Shown in pieces: positions 28,298 to 39,144 of a stretch of 64,000 bases of DNA. The notes below the pieces were generated by a model. That model was given only the letters and a program-made list of their open reading frames with translations. It ran no database searches and was not told the DNA's origin. The number at the start of each line of letters is the position of its first letter. Positions within the stretch are counted from its first letter, which is position 1. The position numbers and the translations under genes are program-made. Source of the DNA: Pseudobacteroides cellulosolvens ATCC 35603 = DSM 2933 (GTDB taxonomy: Bacteria > Bacillota > Clostridia > Acetivibrionales > DSM-2933); the NCBI RefSeq assembly GCF_001262605.1, contig NZ_LGTC01000001.1, positions 992,001 to 1,056,000 of the forward strand, read 5' to 3'.

Positions 28298-29994
28298 ATG
28301 GATAAGAATTGGACTATTGAAACTTTAAACAGGATGAGCCTTGAAGAAAAAGTTGGTCAGCTTTTGATGGTATTTTTCTATGATATTGATAGCATTGAAA
28401 GCCACAATAGGATAATCAGCGAAGTCCAAAAATATAATTTAGGAGGAGTTTTTCACTCCTCCCTTACAAAAGAGAGTCTTGTGAGCTTTTCAAGCAGTGT
28501 TCAAAAAGCTGCAAAGATTCCTGTTCTGATAGCCGGCGATTATGAATGTGGTCCAGGCTGGGTTGTGGATGGGGCCTTAAGGGTTTCACGTCCAATGACA
28601 AGGGGAAATGCAGGAGATACCGAGCTTGAGTATAACATTGGAAAATGTATTGCAAAGCAGGGAAGAGCTATAGGTTCAACAGTGACATTCAGTCCTGTAA
28701 TTGATTTGAACACCAACAGGCTTAATCCTGATGTCAACATTAGAGCCTATGGCGAAGATGTTGATACTGTTTGCAATTTAGCAGTTCCTTATATAAAAGG
28801 AATCCAGGAAAATGGTATGTTGGGTTGCGTAAAGCATTTTCCAGGTAATGGTGCTACTGATATGGACCAGCATATTTGTACTGCAATCATAAACTGCAGC
28901 AGAGAAGAGATGTATGAAAACTTCCTTGAAGCTTATAAAAGGACCTTTAAGGAAGCTGATCCTGCTTTTGTTATGGTTGCACACCTTGAAGTGCCATCAC
29001 TTACAACGGAAATCAACCCTAAGAATGGCAGGGTTGTACCTTCGTCAGTTTCAAAGGAAATAGTTACCGACATTCTTAAAAAAGAGCTGGGCTTTAAAGG
29101 AGTTGCCATTTCAGACGCCTTAAACATGGGTGGAATTACTACTCATTATTCAAGGCAGGAAGTTGCTGTTAAGTCCATTTTAGCAGGTATTGATATGCTG
29201 TTGGTTTTCAATCCGGATGATTTCTATTTGGAATACGATGCTTTATTAAATGCCGCTAAAGAAGGAATAATTCCAATTGAACGTATAGACGATGCTGTTA
29301 CCAATATTTTAAATGCTAAAGTTAAGGCTGGTCTTAATGTTGATATGGGACTTCCATTTGAGGATAGTGTAATAAATGAGCTCTTTACACCGGGAAAATA
29401 CGACAAATTAAGCGTTGACGCTATTTCCAGGGGAATAACTTTATTGAGAAACAGGGATAATGTTTTACCAATTAAAGATATAAAAGGTAAGAAGGTAATT
29501 GTATTATCCACCTTCAATCCTGACGAGGAAACTTTGACGGTCCAGGGTCAGGAGCTTATAGTTATGAGGGATAAAACCCCTGAGCTTTTAAGAAAAAGGG
29601 GAGCAGAGGTCCAGGAATACAACATTCCTCTTCATATGACTGTAGCAGATATCTATGAAATAATCGGCAAGGCAAAAGAGGCTGATTATGTGTTCTTTAA
29701 TTTCTTTATAGCTCCAAGCTGGGGAATAGGCACACTTATACCAAATAAAAGCTCACTGAGATTTTTATGTTCGGACTATTAAACATAGATACGCCTGTTA
29801 TAATAACGGCCTTCGGAGATCCTTATGTTATGTATCACTGCCCAAATGCTGGTGTTTATATGTGCACCTATGATGAAACTCCACCTGCCCAGCAGGCAGC
29901 TGTCAAGGCATGGCTTGGTGAAGAAAAGGTTGCAGGTAAATCACCTGTGGCATTAAAAGGGATTTTTGATAGAGGCGACGGTATAACATTATAG
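28298..29994 (+). CDS. GH3 beta-N-acetylhexosaminidase/NagZ-like enzyme (frame broken near 29764)
   Basis: Cytosolic GH3 enzyme of 565 residues (after repair), starting 8 bp after the GH94 stop and so likely translationally coupled. The NagZ-type signature KHFPGNGATDMDQH keeps the Asp-His dyad that serves as acid/base in this subgroup. The nucleophile Asp lies in ISDALNMGGI. The early motif is DYECGPGW rather than the usual DxEGGxVxR, so substrate recognition at the -1 site may differ. NagZ-type GH3 enzymes with this His have been proposed to act as phosphorylases. The frame breaks in a run of five T (29762-29766). A sixth T gives SLRFFMFGLLNIDTPVIITAFGDPYVM, joining the C-terminal domain. 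No signal peptide. Confidence 0.85.
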
Positions 29995-30096
29995 ATTCAA
30001 ATTTATTAAAAAATTTTTAAAGTAATGCGACTTAAAACGGCTTTTATTTTTGTTATTTATAGCATGCAAGACTAATTCCCTAAGTTATAATTTTTG

Positions 30097-30121
30097 AGGC
30101 TTAATAAAGCCTTCTTTTTTT
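30097..30121 (+). terminator. Terminator after GH94-GH3 unit
   Basis: AGGCTT (30097-30102) pairs with AAGCCT (30107-30112) around a 4-base loop and is followed by TCTTTTTTTG. Confidence 0.75.
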
Positions 30122-30141
30122 GCCTTTTTTTAATTTGTGCA

Positions 30142-31116
30142 CTATTTACTTTCTGGTGAAATTGGAAAGCGGATTTTTTCAACGGCATCTTTTAGTTGCT
30201 CCTTGTCAAGATGTGTATAGATTTCTGTTGTGGCTATGCTTTCATGGCCCAACAGCTCTTGAAGAGCTCTAATATCAACATTTCCGTATTTGTACATAAG
30301 TGTTGCAGCTGTATGTCTTAGTTTATGGGTAGAGTATCTGCTTGGGTCAAGTCCGGACATTCTAATAAACTTTTTAACTATATGCTGAACAGTGACCTTG
30401 CTGATACGCTGTTTTCTTTCGCTTAAAAACAGAGCATTTTTGTCCTTTACACCATCAACCTTACGAACATACATATATGATTCGATGGCATCAATACATG
30501 CCTTATTTAAAGGAATCATACGTTCTTTATCACCCTTGCCTATGACGGTAAGGGTGTTGTTTTTTATATTATTCAAGTTTATTCCAACAAGCTCTGAAAG
30601 TCGCAGCCCGCAGTTCAAAAATAGTGTGATTATGGCAAAATCACGCTCTGAGTATTCTCCGCTGACAGAATCTAGAAGCTGCTTGCTTTCCTGGACATTC
30701 AGGTAGCGGGGAAGACGCTTTACTATTTTGGGCGATTCCAACTCACTGGCAGGATTAACTTCCAATAGCTTGGCTTTGTTTGTCAGGTAATTAAAAAACG
30801 ACTTAAGGCTTGCGACTTTTCTGGCCCTGGCATGGGCAGAATTATCCCGGCTGTTGCTAACAAAGGACATAAAGGAATACAAATCACTTAATATGACAGT
30901 CTTAATAATATCAATATCAATATCTGTAATAATTATTTTATCAAACTCATCCTTATTTTTTTCTATATTTCTATGAACCTTCAAAAATCGGAAAAAAACC
31001 CTTAAGTCATAAAAGTACACTTGAATGGTATTGACGGATTTTCCTTTGATTGTCTGCATGTAATTTAAAAAATCGCGAAGGATATTTGGCATTTCATAAT
31101 CGTTAATATTTTTCAT
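30142..31116 (-). CDS. XerC/XerD-like tyrosine recombinase
   Basis: Site-specific recombinase of 324 residues. The N-terminal SAM-like core-binding domain (about 5-115) is followed by a catalytic domain with all expected residues: Arg in CGLRLSEL, Lys in GKGDKERMIP, HKLRHT, His in LLGHES and nucleophilic Tyr in TTEIYTH. This form, with its longer N-terminal domain, is frequent as a stand-alone chromosomal gene in clostridia. It may act in dimer resolution rather than in a mobile element. No excisionase, attachment-site repeat or tRNA flanks it, which supports that view. Confidence 0.9.
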   Translation of the reverse strand: MKNINDYEMPNILRDFLNYMQTIKGKSVNTIQVYFYDLRVFFRFLKVHRNIEKNKDEFDKIIITDIDIDIIKTVILSDLYSFMSFVSNSRDNSAHARARKVASLKSFFNYLTNKAKLLEVNPASELESPKIVKRLPRYLNVQESKQLLDSVSGEYSERDFAIITLFLNCGLRLSELVGINLNNIKNNTLTVIGKGDKERMIPLNKACIDAIESYMYVRKVDGVKDKNALFLSERKQRISKVTVQHIVKKFIRMSGLDPSRYSTHKLRHTAATLMYKYGNVDIRALQELLGHESIATTEIYTHLDKEQLKDAVEKIRFPISPESK

Positions 31117-31314
31117 TTGTATACCTCAAAAGTTTAGTTATTATTTATCTTATAATTATTTTATAATTTTTTAAATATAAAAGCAAAGTCAATTTAAAAT
31201 GGATTGCTCTATTGTTTTTTTTGTGTACTCTGCATATAATTAGAAATGGAATTTACCTAAGAGACATAAAAGGTAACTCAATTCCAGAACTAATTTTTTA
31301 TAGGAGGGTATAAG

Positions 31315-34300
31315 ATGAAACAAAAAAAGTTAATGGTAGTTTTATTTACCATGGTGTACGTTGTCCAAATTTTCATGAGTAGTATTGCTTTTGCCGCAAG
31401 CAATACCGATAGTAAAATTGGACAAGCAAAGCAGGAAACAGTATTTAATGACCTTATTGGACACTGGGCTCAAAAGCCTATCCAATTTCTGTCCGATAAA
31501 GGTTACATTAAAGGTTATGCTGCAAATGGCGGTTATGTTATAAAGCCTGATGCCAATATTACAAGAGCTGAATATCTATCAGTACTGGTTAAGACAAAAA
31601 ATTTATCAGTAATTAGTAAGAAAACAAAGTCCTTCAAAGATGTCAATACCACTGATTGGTATAAGGAAGTTGTTGATATCGCATCAAGTAATGGTATTTT
31701 ATCCGGTTATCCGGATGGAAGCTTTAAGCCAAATGGTCCCATTACAAGGGCTGAAATCTGTGCTTTATTGGTCCGTATTAATGAGTGGGATGCAAAAGAT
31801 GCTTTAAATGTGAAAGAAAAGTTCAGCGATATAAAGGAAAACGCATGGTACTATCAAGCCGCAATGATTTGTAAATTTAAGAAAATTATAAGCGGTTATC
31901 CGGATGGAAGTTTTAAACCTGAAAATAAAGCTAAAAGAGCAGAAGCATTTGCCATTATAGCAAAATTTTTAGAACAGATTACAGTTGTTAAACCAACTGA
32001 GAAAATTCCAGGAGTCGGTGGTGCAACACCAGTTCCAACTGTTAATTCTACAGCGACTCCAACAGCTAAATCCACATCAATTGCTACACCTACAAGTCCT
32101 ACTCCTACATATTCACCTGTATCAAATTCCGGTGGAGGCAGTTCTTCGGGCTCAAACTCCTCAACATCTACTCCGATTGCTACAGCTACAGCAACTGCAA
32201 CATCGACTGCAACTACAATAGCAACAGCTACAGCAACGCCAACAGCAACATCTATAGAAGCACAAACACCGGCTGCAACTGCAACATCAATACCGACTGC
32301 TACAGCTACAGCAACAGTATCGGTTACAGCTACAGCAACTGTTGCAGCAACGCCAACATCTATAGCAACACCAGCAGCGACTGCTACTGAGGTTTCTACT
32401 GCAACTCCAGCTCCTACAGAAACGTCAACAGATGCAGCAACACCGACTGCTACAGCTCCAGCAACTATAGCTCCAGCAACTGCTACTCCAGTTGTTCTGT
32501 CAGAACAAACCACTAAATTAGGTGACTGGAATCTTTATACTGTATCTACCGCTTCTGTAGCAAGTGCTACATCCGTTACAAGTTCAGTGTATGAATTTGT
32601 CTATGCCGCAGCTGTTACGATATCAGATACAGGTACTTCAGAGGATGATATACAGCTTATACATATAGATCCATATACTTTAAAAAGCGGTGAATACGAA
32701 TTAGTATTTGGAGTGAGATCGGATATTAATCGCAGCATCCGTATAGTGCTAGAAAAATCCAATGAAAAAGTGGAATCAGTTTTAGATAAGGAAGTTAAAT
32801 TAAACATTGGATGGAACACTAATAAAATTAAATTTTCTCTAAAGGATGACACTGCTGTTAATTTATCAGTTCGTTTAGGTTATTTTAATAATGATAAAGA
32901 CCTTAATATTCATAGAGTTGGTTTGGATAATGCTTACTTTACTCGTTTAGGAGATTATGTGGATCCGAATAAACCAGTTGAAGATCCCAATCGATTCAAA
33001 AATAAAGTAACAAATGGTGACTTCAGTGATGCTACAAATGGTTGGTGGCCAGGTGCTAATATAAGTCTTACCGCAGAAAACGGTGTAGGAGTACTGACTG
33101 TACCTGGAGGTACTGCTAATCCTTGGGATGTTATGGCTGGTAATTATCTTGCTTTCCAGCTTAATAAGGGAAGGAATTATTCTGTAACCTTTGATGTATA
33201 TTCAGAAGTTAGCCAGAAGGGGATATTGCAATTAGTTAATTCAGAGGAAAAAGATAAAGAAATGTCAATTAAATCCTTTGAAACATCAGACGGTTTTACA
33301 AAAATTACTCATGAATTTACTGTTTCAGATGATTGTCTTGCCAAGTTTGCCTTCCAACTCGGTGGTGCTGGTACAAAAGGACAAAACTATAGGATTAGCA
33401 TAGATAATGTTGAAGTCAAAGAAGTGCCAAAAATGATAGATGTAGCAGTAAATGGCAGCTTAGCAGCGGAAAAGGAGGATGTTGGGCTAACAAATCAACC
33501 TTTGATGTTGTTGATGGTGTAGGTGTAATCACCACTAACGGCGGTACTCAGTACCCATGGGATGTGATGGTTGGAAACCCGTCTCTTTTACACTGGAAAA
33601 AGGAAGAACTTATAGTGTTACATTTGATGTTTATTCAGAGATAGCTCAAGACTTGAAATTCCAGATTGTTGATAGTGCGGATAAGCAAATTTTAATAAAA
33701 TCGGTTTCTGTTCAGGCTAATACAACGAAGACATTTACATTTGAAAATGATTTTGAAGTTTCCGATACATGCCAGGCGAAATGGGCTTTCCAGGTAGGTG
33801 GCTATGGAACGGCTGGAGAAACTTATAAAATTATGATTGATAATATTAAAATCATGCATCCTGATCTTACTGTTACAGTAGAAAAGGAAGATCCCCTCGC
33901 TAACATGGTTAAAAACCCCGGATTTGAGCAGGGAATTAAAAATTGGGGAATCTATACTATGGTTGGCGGTTCAGCCACTTTCAACGCATCAAGCGGTGAA
34001 GGCAGATTAAACATTAAAAATACCGGAACAGAGGATTATGCAGTACAATTCTTCCAGGATGGTATGAAACTTTACAAGGGTAACAAATACAAGCTTAAAT
34101 TCCGTTACAAAGCTGATACTGAACGCAGTGCCGAGGTTCGTATACAGCAAAACGGCGGTACTTACATAGGATATTTGGATGATAAATCATTGACATTTAA
34201 AAATGATTGGCAGACTTACGAGAAAGAGTTTACAATGGATTATGACAGTGATACTGCAGCTCGCCTTTGTTTTAACCTTGGCAAGGCAGGGACTGCTTCC

Positions 34301-36013
34301 GATGTAAATCAAAATATATGTTTTGATGATTTTAGTCTGGTAATGACTCAAGGATCGTTGCCTGAGGAGCAAAAAGCAAATCCAATTCGTTTAAATCAGG
34401 TGGGCTATCGTCCTGATGATTCCAAAGTGGCTTTTGTGGTTTCACAAGATCGTACTTTTAAGCTTTACACAGCTGATGACAAGCTTTTTATGACTGGTAA
34501 TCTACCGGTTTATAAAGCAGATGAAAAAGGTGAAGTTTTAGTAGATGAAAAAAGCGGCGATATAACACGTTCGGCAGATTTTACAAACTTTAACCTTGAA
34601 GGAAGTTTCTACATAAAGGTTCGTGCAGACAAGTCACCTGTATTTAAAATAGAACCAAATGTTTATGATGGCTTAACAGCTGGTGTTCTAAAGGTATTTT
34701 ATTATCAACGCTGCGGCGGAAACGGTATAACCGAAGAATATGCAGGTGAAAAGTTTGCCCACGACCCATGTCATACTGGAAAAGCAAAATATTATGATCC
34801 TACAAATGAAATTTACGGAAGTGTAGAAATTGATGTGTCCGGAGGCTGGCATGACGCAGGGGATTATGGAAGGTACGTAACGCCTGCATCAAAAGCAGTA
34901 GCAGATTTGCTTTTGACTGCTGAGCATTTTCCAGCTATGGCTGATCTAGACTTTGGCGGGCCGGATAAAATTTTGGCAGAAACTCGCTATGAAATTGAAT
35001 GGATGCTTAAAATGCAAAATCCAATTACAGGCGGAGTATATCACAAAGTAACAACAAAGAATCATGCGTCTATGACAGCACTTCCTGAGGCTGATAAAGA
35101 CCAGTTGTATTTATCACCTGTTTCAGCACAAGCTACTGCTGACTTTGCTGCTGTAATGGCTTATGCATACCGCATGTATAATAAAATCGATCCTGCATTT
35201 GCACAAGAATGTATGGTTGCTGCAAAAAAAGCATGGGAATGGCTTACAGCAAATCCTGATGCGAATGCATATGTTGATCCTTCATTCTTCGGAACAGGTA
35301 CATATAATGACGGAAATGCCAAAGATGAACTTTTCTGGGCAGCAGCTGAACTTTTTAAGACCACTAAAGAAGAAAAATATTTGGATTATTTAACTTCATA
35401 TGTTGCAGGAAAATCCAATTTGGATAACGGTTTCGGTTGGGCTGACATGGGTTCCTATGCCCAGGTTGCATACCTGACAACAGAATCTGTAGACAAAAAT
35501 GATGAGCTTTACAAGAAGATTAAACAAAACTTCATAGATCATGCAGCCAGCATTATTGAAACATGGAAAAAAGATGGATATAAAGTGGCATTGGATGATT
35601 ATGTATGGGGAAGCAACAAGGATTTATCCGACCGTGCTATGATATTAATTATTGCAAACATGTTGGAAGAAAAACATGAATACAAAGCAGCTGTTTTAGA
35701 CCAACTTAATTATCTTTTAGGACGAAATGCAATGGATATCAGCTATGTGACAGGTTATGGAGAAAAGGCAGCCAAACATCCGCATCATCGTCAATCAGTC
35801 ATAAATGAACAAGCTGTCCCTGGTATGCTTGTAGGAGGACCAAACGGATATATAATGGATGTTAATGGTGATCCTGTTGCAAAAATGGTAGATGAAAAAA
35901 CACCGCCTGCCAAATGTTATGCTGACGTAGATGGCAGCTACGCAACAAACGAGATCTGTATTTACTGGAATTCACCTTTGGTTTATATCTTAGGCTATTT
36001 ATATCAGAAATAA
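31315..36013 (+). CDS. S-layer-anchored GH9 cellulase with CBM4/9-like modules (two frame breaks)
   Basis: Giant cell-surface cellulase, 1566 residues after repair. A signal peptide (1-27) is followed by three SLH domains (about 43-220, each ending in the ITRAE/KRAE pattern) that bind wall polymers. A Thr/Ala/Pro linker of about 160 residues comes next, then about four carbohydrate-binding-like beta-sandwiches of the CBM4/9 kind. An Ig-like CelD_N module (RLNQVGYRPDDSKVAFV) precedes GH9, with GWHDAGDYGRYV, PHHRQS and the acid in ATNEICIYWN. There is no dockerin. The frame breaks at about 33471-33474 (one A missing, giving AAEKGGCWAN) and at about 33577-33579 (one C missing, giving VGNPVSFTLEKG). 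Both repairs are supported by alignment to the preceding module. The Ig-GH9 order resembles CbhA/CelK. The start follows AGGAGG. Confidence 0.9.
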
Positions 36014-36026
36014 TAAAAAACAAGTT

Positions 36027-36066
36027 AGAAAATCCCTTTGCTATATTTTAAGCAGAGGGATTTTCT
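36027..36066 (+). terminator. Terminator after SLH-GH9 gene
   Basis: AGAAAATCCCTTTGC (36027-36041) pairs with GCAGAGGGATTTTCT (36052-36066), 14 of 15 positions, around a 10-base loop. Confidence 0.7.
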
Positions 36067-36164
36067 ATCCAAAAAACTTTTGTATTTCATAACATAATTT
36101 CTTATTGCAGCGATTAATAAACTAAATTCACATTATTAAAACTAAAAAGATTGGAGAATGATTT

Positions 36165-36743
36165 ATGCCATCAACAATGATTCATCTGCTTGCAGCATAT
36201 GAAATAAACCCAGAAGCATCGGATTTATTCTGGGTTGGTAATTTTGTACCTGATTATACAAATGATAGAAAATTTAAAGATGAAATTCATTTTAGAAATA
36301 CATCAAACCGTATGGAAGCACTTAGGCAATTAAGAAAAAAGATTGATAATAACAATCCCTTTGAAACCGGATGGTTGGTGCATTTATTTGTAGATGCTTG
36401 TTGGGATGAAATAATGATACCGGCATTTAAGGAGAAATATATAAATAACAGTGCCTGTGAGAATTGGTTTGTTAAATATAGAGAAGAAACAGGTTTAGCA
36501 AGTTATTACCTTTATCATCATATTGACTGGGCACCTCGAATATGGGCTCAAATTATAAATGCCGATTTGTCAGTTATTAAGACAGAACTGCCAATAACCC
36601 AATATGATATGGATTCGTATAGAGAAAGAGTTTATAAAAGACACTCGGAAAGCAATATTAATTCAATTTCCCTAGAGTATAATGAAGAAAAAATATTTAA
36701 TTTTTGTAAAAATACTGCCCGAAAATATATGGAGTGGCTGTGA
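36165..36743 (+). CDS. Helical His/Asp-rich protein, possibly zinc-dependent phospholipase C-like
   Basis: A cytosolic protein of 192 residues that I cannot place firmly. Conserved-looking polar positions (HLLAAYEI, WVGNFVPDY, HFRN, GWLVHLFVDACWDE, YHHIDW) fall on predicted helices, in the style of zinc-dependent phospholipase C-like hydrolases common in clostridia. No signal peptide is present, so any hydrolase would act inside the cell. It follows the GH9 terminator, has GGAG before the start, and converges on the lactate permease gene across a shared terminator. Confidence 0.55.
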   Translation: MPSTMIHLLAAYEINPEASDLFWVGNFVPDYTNDRKFKDEIHFRNTSNRMEALRQLRKKIDNNNPFETGWLVHLFVDACWDEIMIPAFKEKYINNSACENWFVKYREETGLASYYLYHHIDWAPRIWAQIINADLSVIKTELPITQYDMDSYRERVYKRHSESNINSISLEYNEEKIFNFCKNTARKYMEWL

Positions 36744-36847
36744 ATGTGAGTAAAACAAGGAGAACAAGTTTAAGGTATGTAAAATGTAAATATATATGCA
36801 GAATATGAACGTAATGAACAGACATTGTATGAATTGTAATAATATTA

Positions 36848-36879
36848 AAACAAGTGCCGCATATATGCAGCACTCGTTT
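36848..36879. terminator. Bidirectional terminator between convergent genes
   Basis: AAACAAGTGCCGCATA pairs imperfectly with TATGCAGCACTCGTTT. The stem lies between the 3' ends of the plus- and minus-strand neighbours. Confidence 0.65.
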
Positions 36880-36889
36880 CATATCTGAA

Positions 36890-38484
36890 TTATTTTACAA
36901 TACCGGTTTTAAGTATAATCATAACAAGTGCTGAAGAAATTGTAGTAAGAATGAGTGCAAATACAAATGCAGTCCTTATAACCTTGGTTTCTTCTCCCAT
37001 TCTGTCAATAGAAGCTGCAGCATTCTGAAGCTTGGCAGGGGATATTACACTTGCAAGGCCTCCGCCAAAAGCAAGGCCTGCTCCGATTATCAGAAGACTG
37101 TTTAAATCCATGTTAAGACCTTGAGCTGTTTTTAATGCATAGTTACCGAACATTCCGATTGTAGAAGCCTCACTGCCTGTTATAAATCCGCCTAATAGCC
37201 CGACAAATCCTACAACACCACCATAGATGCTTTCAAAGGTTTTAGCCGAAAAATTGGCAAGAACCTGAACCATACTTTCAGTCTCAAACTTTTTTGTGAC
37301 CATGTTAAAGCCAGCTGTATTCATGATCTCGCCAATAACAAAAATATGGCTGCTGCAAAAACAGGTCTCGGTGCTCTTTTCTTCCATACAACAAAGGCTT
37401 CCTTAACCTGTGATGCCTTTGGTCTTAAAATCAGCATTGAAAGGAATATGCTCACAAATATCCATGTGTATGCATTCCATAATGCCCTGGTGAGTATTGG
37501 TTTTCCGTTTGCAGCAATTCCTTCGATGGGCACCGGATGAGTTTTATAAAGGAATTCAAATGATTCTTTAGGTATGTTTAATGCAAGTATTAGTATGATG
37601 AGCAGCCCCCAGGGTGCTAGAGCCTTCCATAGAGGGAAAGACTTTTCATATTCAAGCTCATCTCTTGTCAATTTGCTTTTATCTATAACTTTCTTGCCTG
37701 TTGCAACTAGATATATTATCATTGCTGCAATAACTGCAACTCCACAGAATATACCGGTAAGTACAACAAGTCTGTCAACCTTGTTTGTAAAATAGGATAC
37801 TATTGTAATAACCAATCCTGATATGGCACATGGCAGCCATCCTTCCTTTATTGCCTTCCATTTGCCAACAATCCAAAGCATTGAAAAACCTATCAAAGTT
37901 GATACTACAGGGAGGAACATAAAAAATATACTTCCTACCTGGGATAAGGTAACTTCATGGCCTTTTCCAAGGAATTGATTAACAGTATCCACAAAGACAA
38001 CCAAAGGTGCTCCCAATAATGCATAGGTGCATAATGAGTCATAGCCTATGGAAGGAAGAGCAATAGATATGAATGCGGAGTAACCTATAGCCATCATGAT
38101 AGGAGGCAATACTGATCCGGGAGTTGCACCTACAGCAACCATCAAGGTACCGAATCCAATGTTAATAATCATGATCTGCACTGCTTTGTTATCGGCCGCT
38201 ATGGTTTTTAAAAATATGACCACTCTTTTTAATGCACCCGTTTTTTCCATATAAGCCATCTGAAGCATTGAAGCAGCAACAACTAGTGATACTGTAAATG
38301 ACCTTATAAATCCTGCAGCTGTCGACCTAGCTATAACCTCAAAGCTTGTTTTAAAAAATAAAACAGCTACAACCGATACAACTAACCAGCCGACAATACC
38401 ACTAATATCTGCCGGCTTCTTTAGTCCAACCAGCATAACCAATAAGACAACAATAGGTAACAATGTTAATAAAAGCTCAGACAC
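36890..38484 (-). CDS. L-lactate permease (LldP/LctP family) transporter (frame broken near 37342)
   Basis: Polytopic permease, 531 residues after repair, of the lactate/glycolate:H+ symporter family. Family features include GATPGSVLPPIMMAIGYSAF, YALLGAPLVVFVD and, near the end, GGFITGSEASTIGMFG followed by GGGLASVISPAKLQNA. The start is GTG 38484, preceded by AAGGGGAG. An upstream ATG at 38532 lacks a ribosome binding site. The frame breaks in a run of five A on the plus strand (37340-37344, T in the mRNA). One more T gives AAAIFFVIGEIMNTAG. In an anaerobic fermenter it more likely exports lactate, or re-imports it, than feeds respiration. No lactate dehydrogenase gene is nearby. Confidence 0.88.
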
Positions 38485-38665
38485 AAAAACACTCCCCTTG
38501 TAATTTTTTAGTGAACAGAAAAGAAAATACATTAAGCTTTCAATGTTATTTGGGAAGCATTAACAATAATTTTAATTGGCATTATTAATAATGTTTTTTA
38601 TAGAATTAGATAAATATATAATATTAATTGGATTTTTACTGAAAAATAGTGAGATTTTTGATTAT

Positions 38666-38730
38666 AAAATATCTTGCTCCCAAATAAGTATTAAAAATTA
38701 ATACATTGACCATTATGAAGCAAGTTATTT
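38666..38730. repeat. Possible diverged third copy of the structured repeat
   Basis: Outer arms AAATATCTTGCT (38667-38678) and AGCAAGTTATTT (38719-38730) enclose an inner hairpin GTATTA/TAATAC (38688-38693 with 38699-38704). As in the 57.6-kb copy, AAGTTATTT is followed 15-18 bases later by TTTTGCCCG. Confidence 0.35.
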
Positions 38731-39055
38731 CCGAAACAGACAACCTTTTGCCCGTCTCAAACTACATGACCAGGAATGGCTATGAATTGTGGCTTTTGAA
38801 TATAATTTGACTTATAAATTTAAAAATATAATAATTTTAATTATACTATAAATAACCAACCCCCTCAATTGATTATAACACTGGTAATTTACACAAACTC
38901 GTTCTCCGAAGTTTGAAAATTCCACATGTAATAGTATTTTATTCGAATTCAAAATAATTGGCAATATGAATATTTTGTTATTTTATGATGTTTATAAATA
39001 ATAAGGGCAATAAGATAATAATATAAAGGGTCTGTGATGATGAGAATATAAAAGA

Positions 39056-39095
39056 AAATGCCACAATACAGAAGTCAATCCGTACTATGGCATTT
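39056..39095 (-). terminator. Terminator of the X-dockerin/propeller gene
   Basis: Read on the minus strand, AAATGCCATAGTAC pairs with GTATTGTGGCATTT and is followed by TCTTTTATATT, 50 bp after the stop codon. Confidence 0.7.
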
Positions 39096-39144
39096 AATGA
39101 CGTTTGTTATCCGCTATTTGGATTAAATTAAAAGATATTAACAA

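Larger units (their letters stand above)
38485..39144. other. Long intergenic region between permease and X-dockerin genes
   Basis: About 660 bp without a convincing gene. It holds the lactate permease promoter region, a possible third copy of the structured repeat (38666-38730) and the minus-strand terminator at 39056-39095. The rest is AT-rich, and I see nothing further in it. Confidence 0.5.

Noticed and set aside
30142..31116. The tyrosine recombinase as the marker of an integrated element
   Set aside because: No excisionase, attachment-site duplication, tRNA or phage/ICE genes accompany it. Neighbours are ordinary metabolic and surface genes.
32170..32480. A repeat array that might suggest CRISPR
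   Set aside because: The units are degenerate ACAGCTACAGCAACT-like codon repeats in frame within a coding linker, with no regular spacers.
31896..32513. A 205-codon minus-strand open frame rich in Ala and Val
   Set aside because: It is the antisense shadow of the Thr/Ala/Pro linker and SLH region of the SLH-GH9 gene. It has no ribosome binding site, and its composition mirrors the repeats on the other strand.
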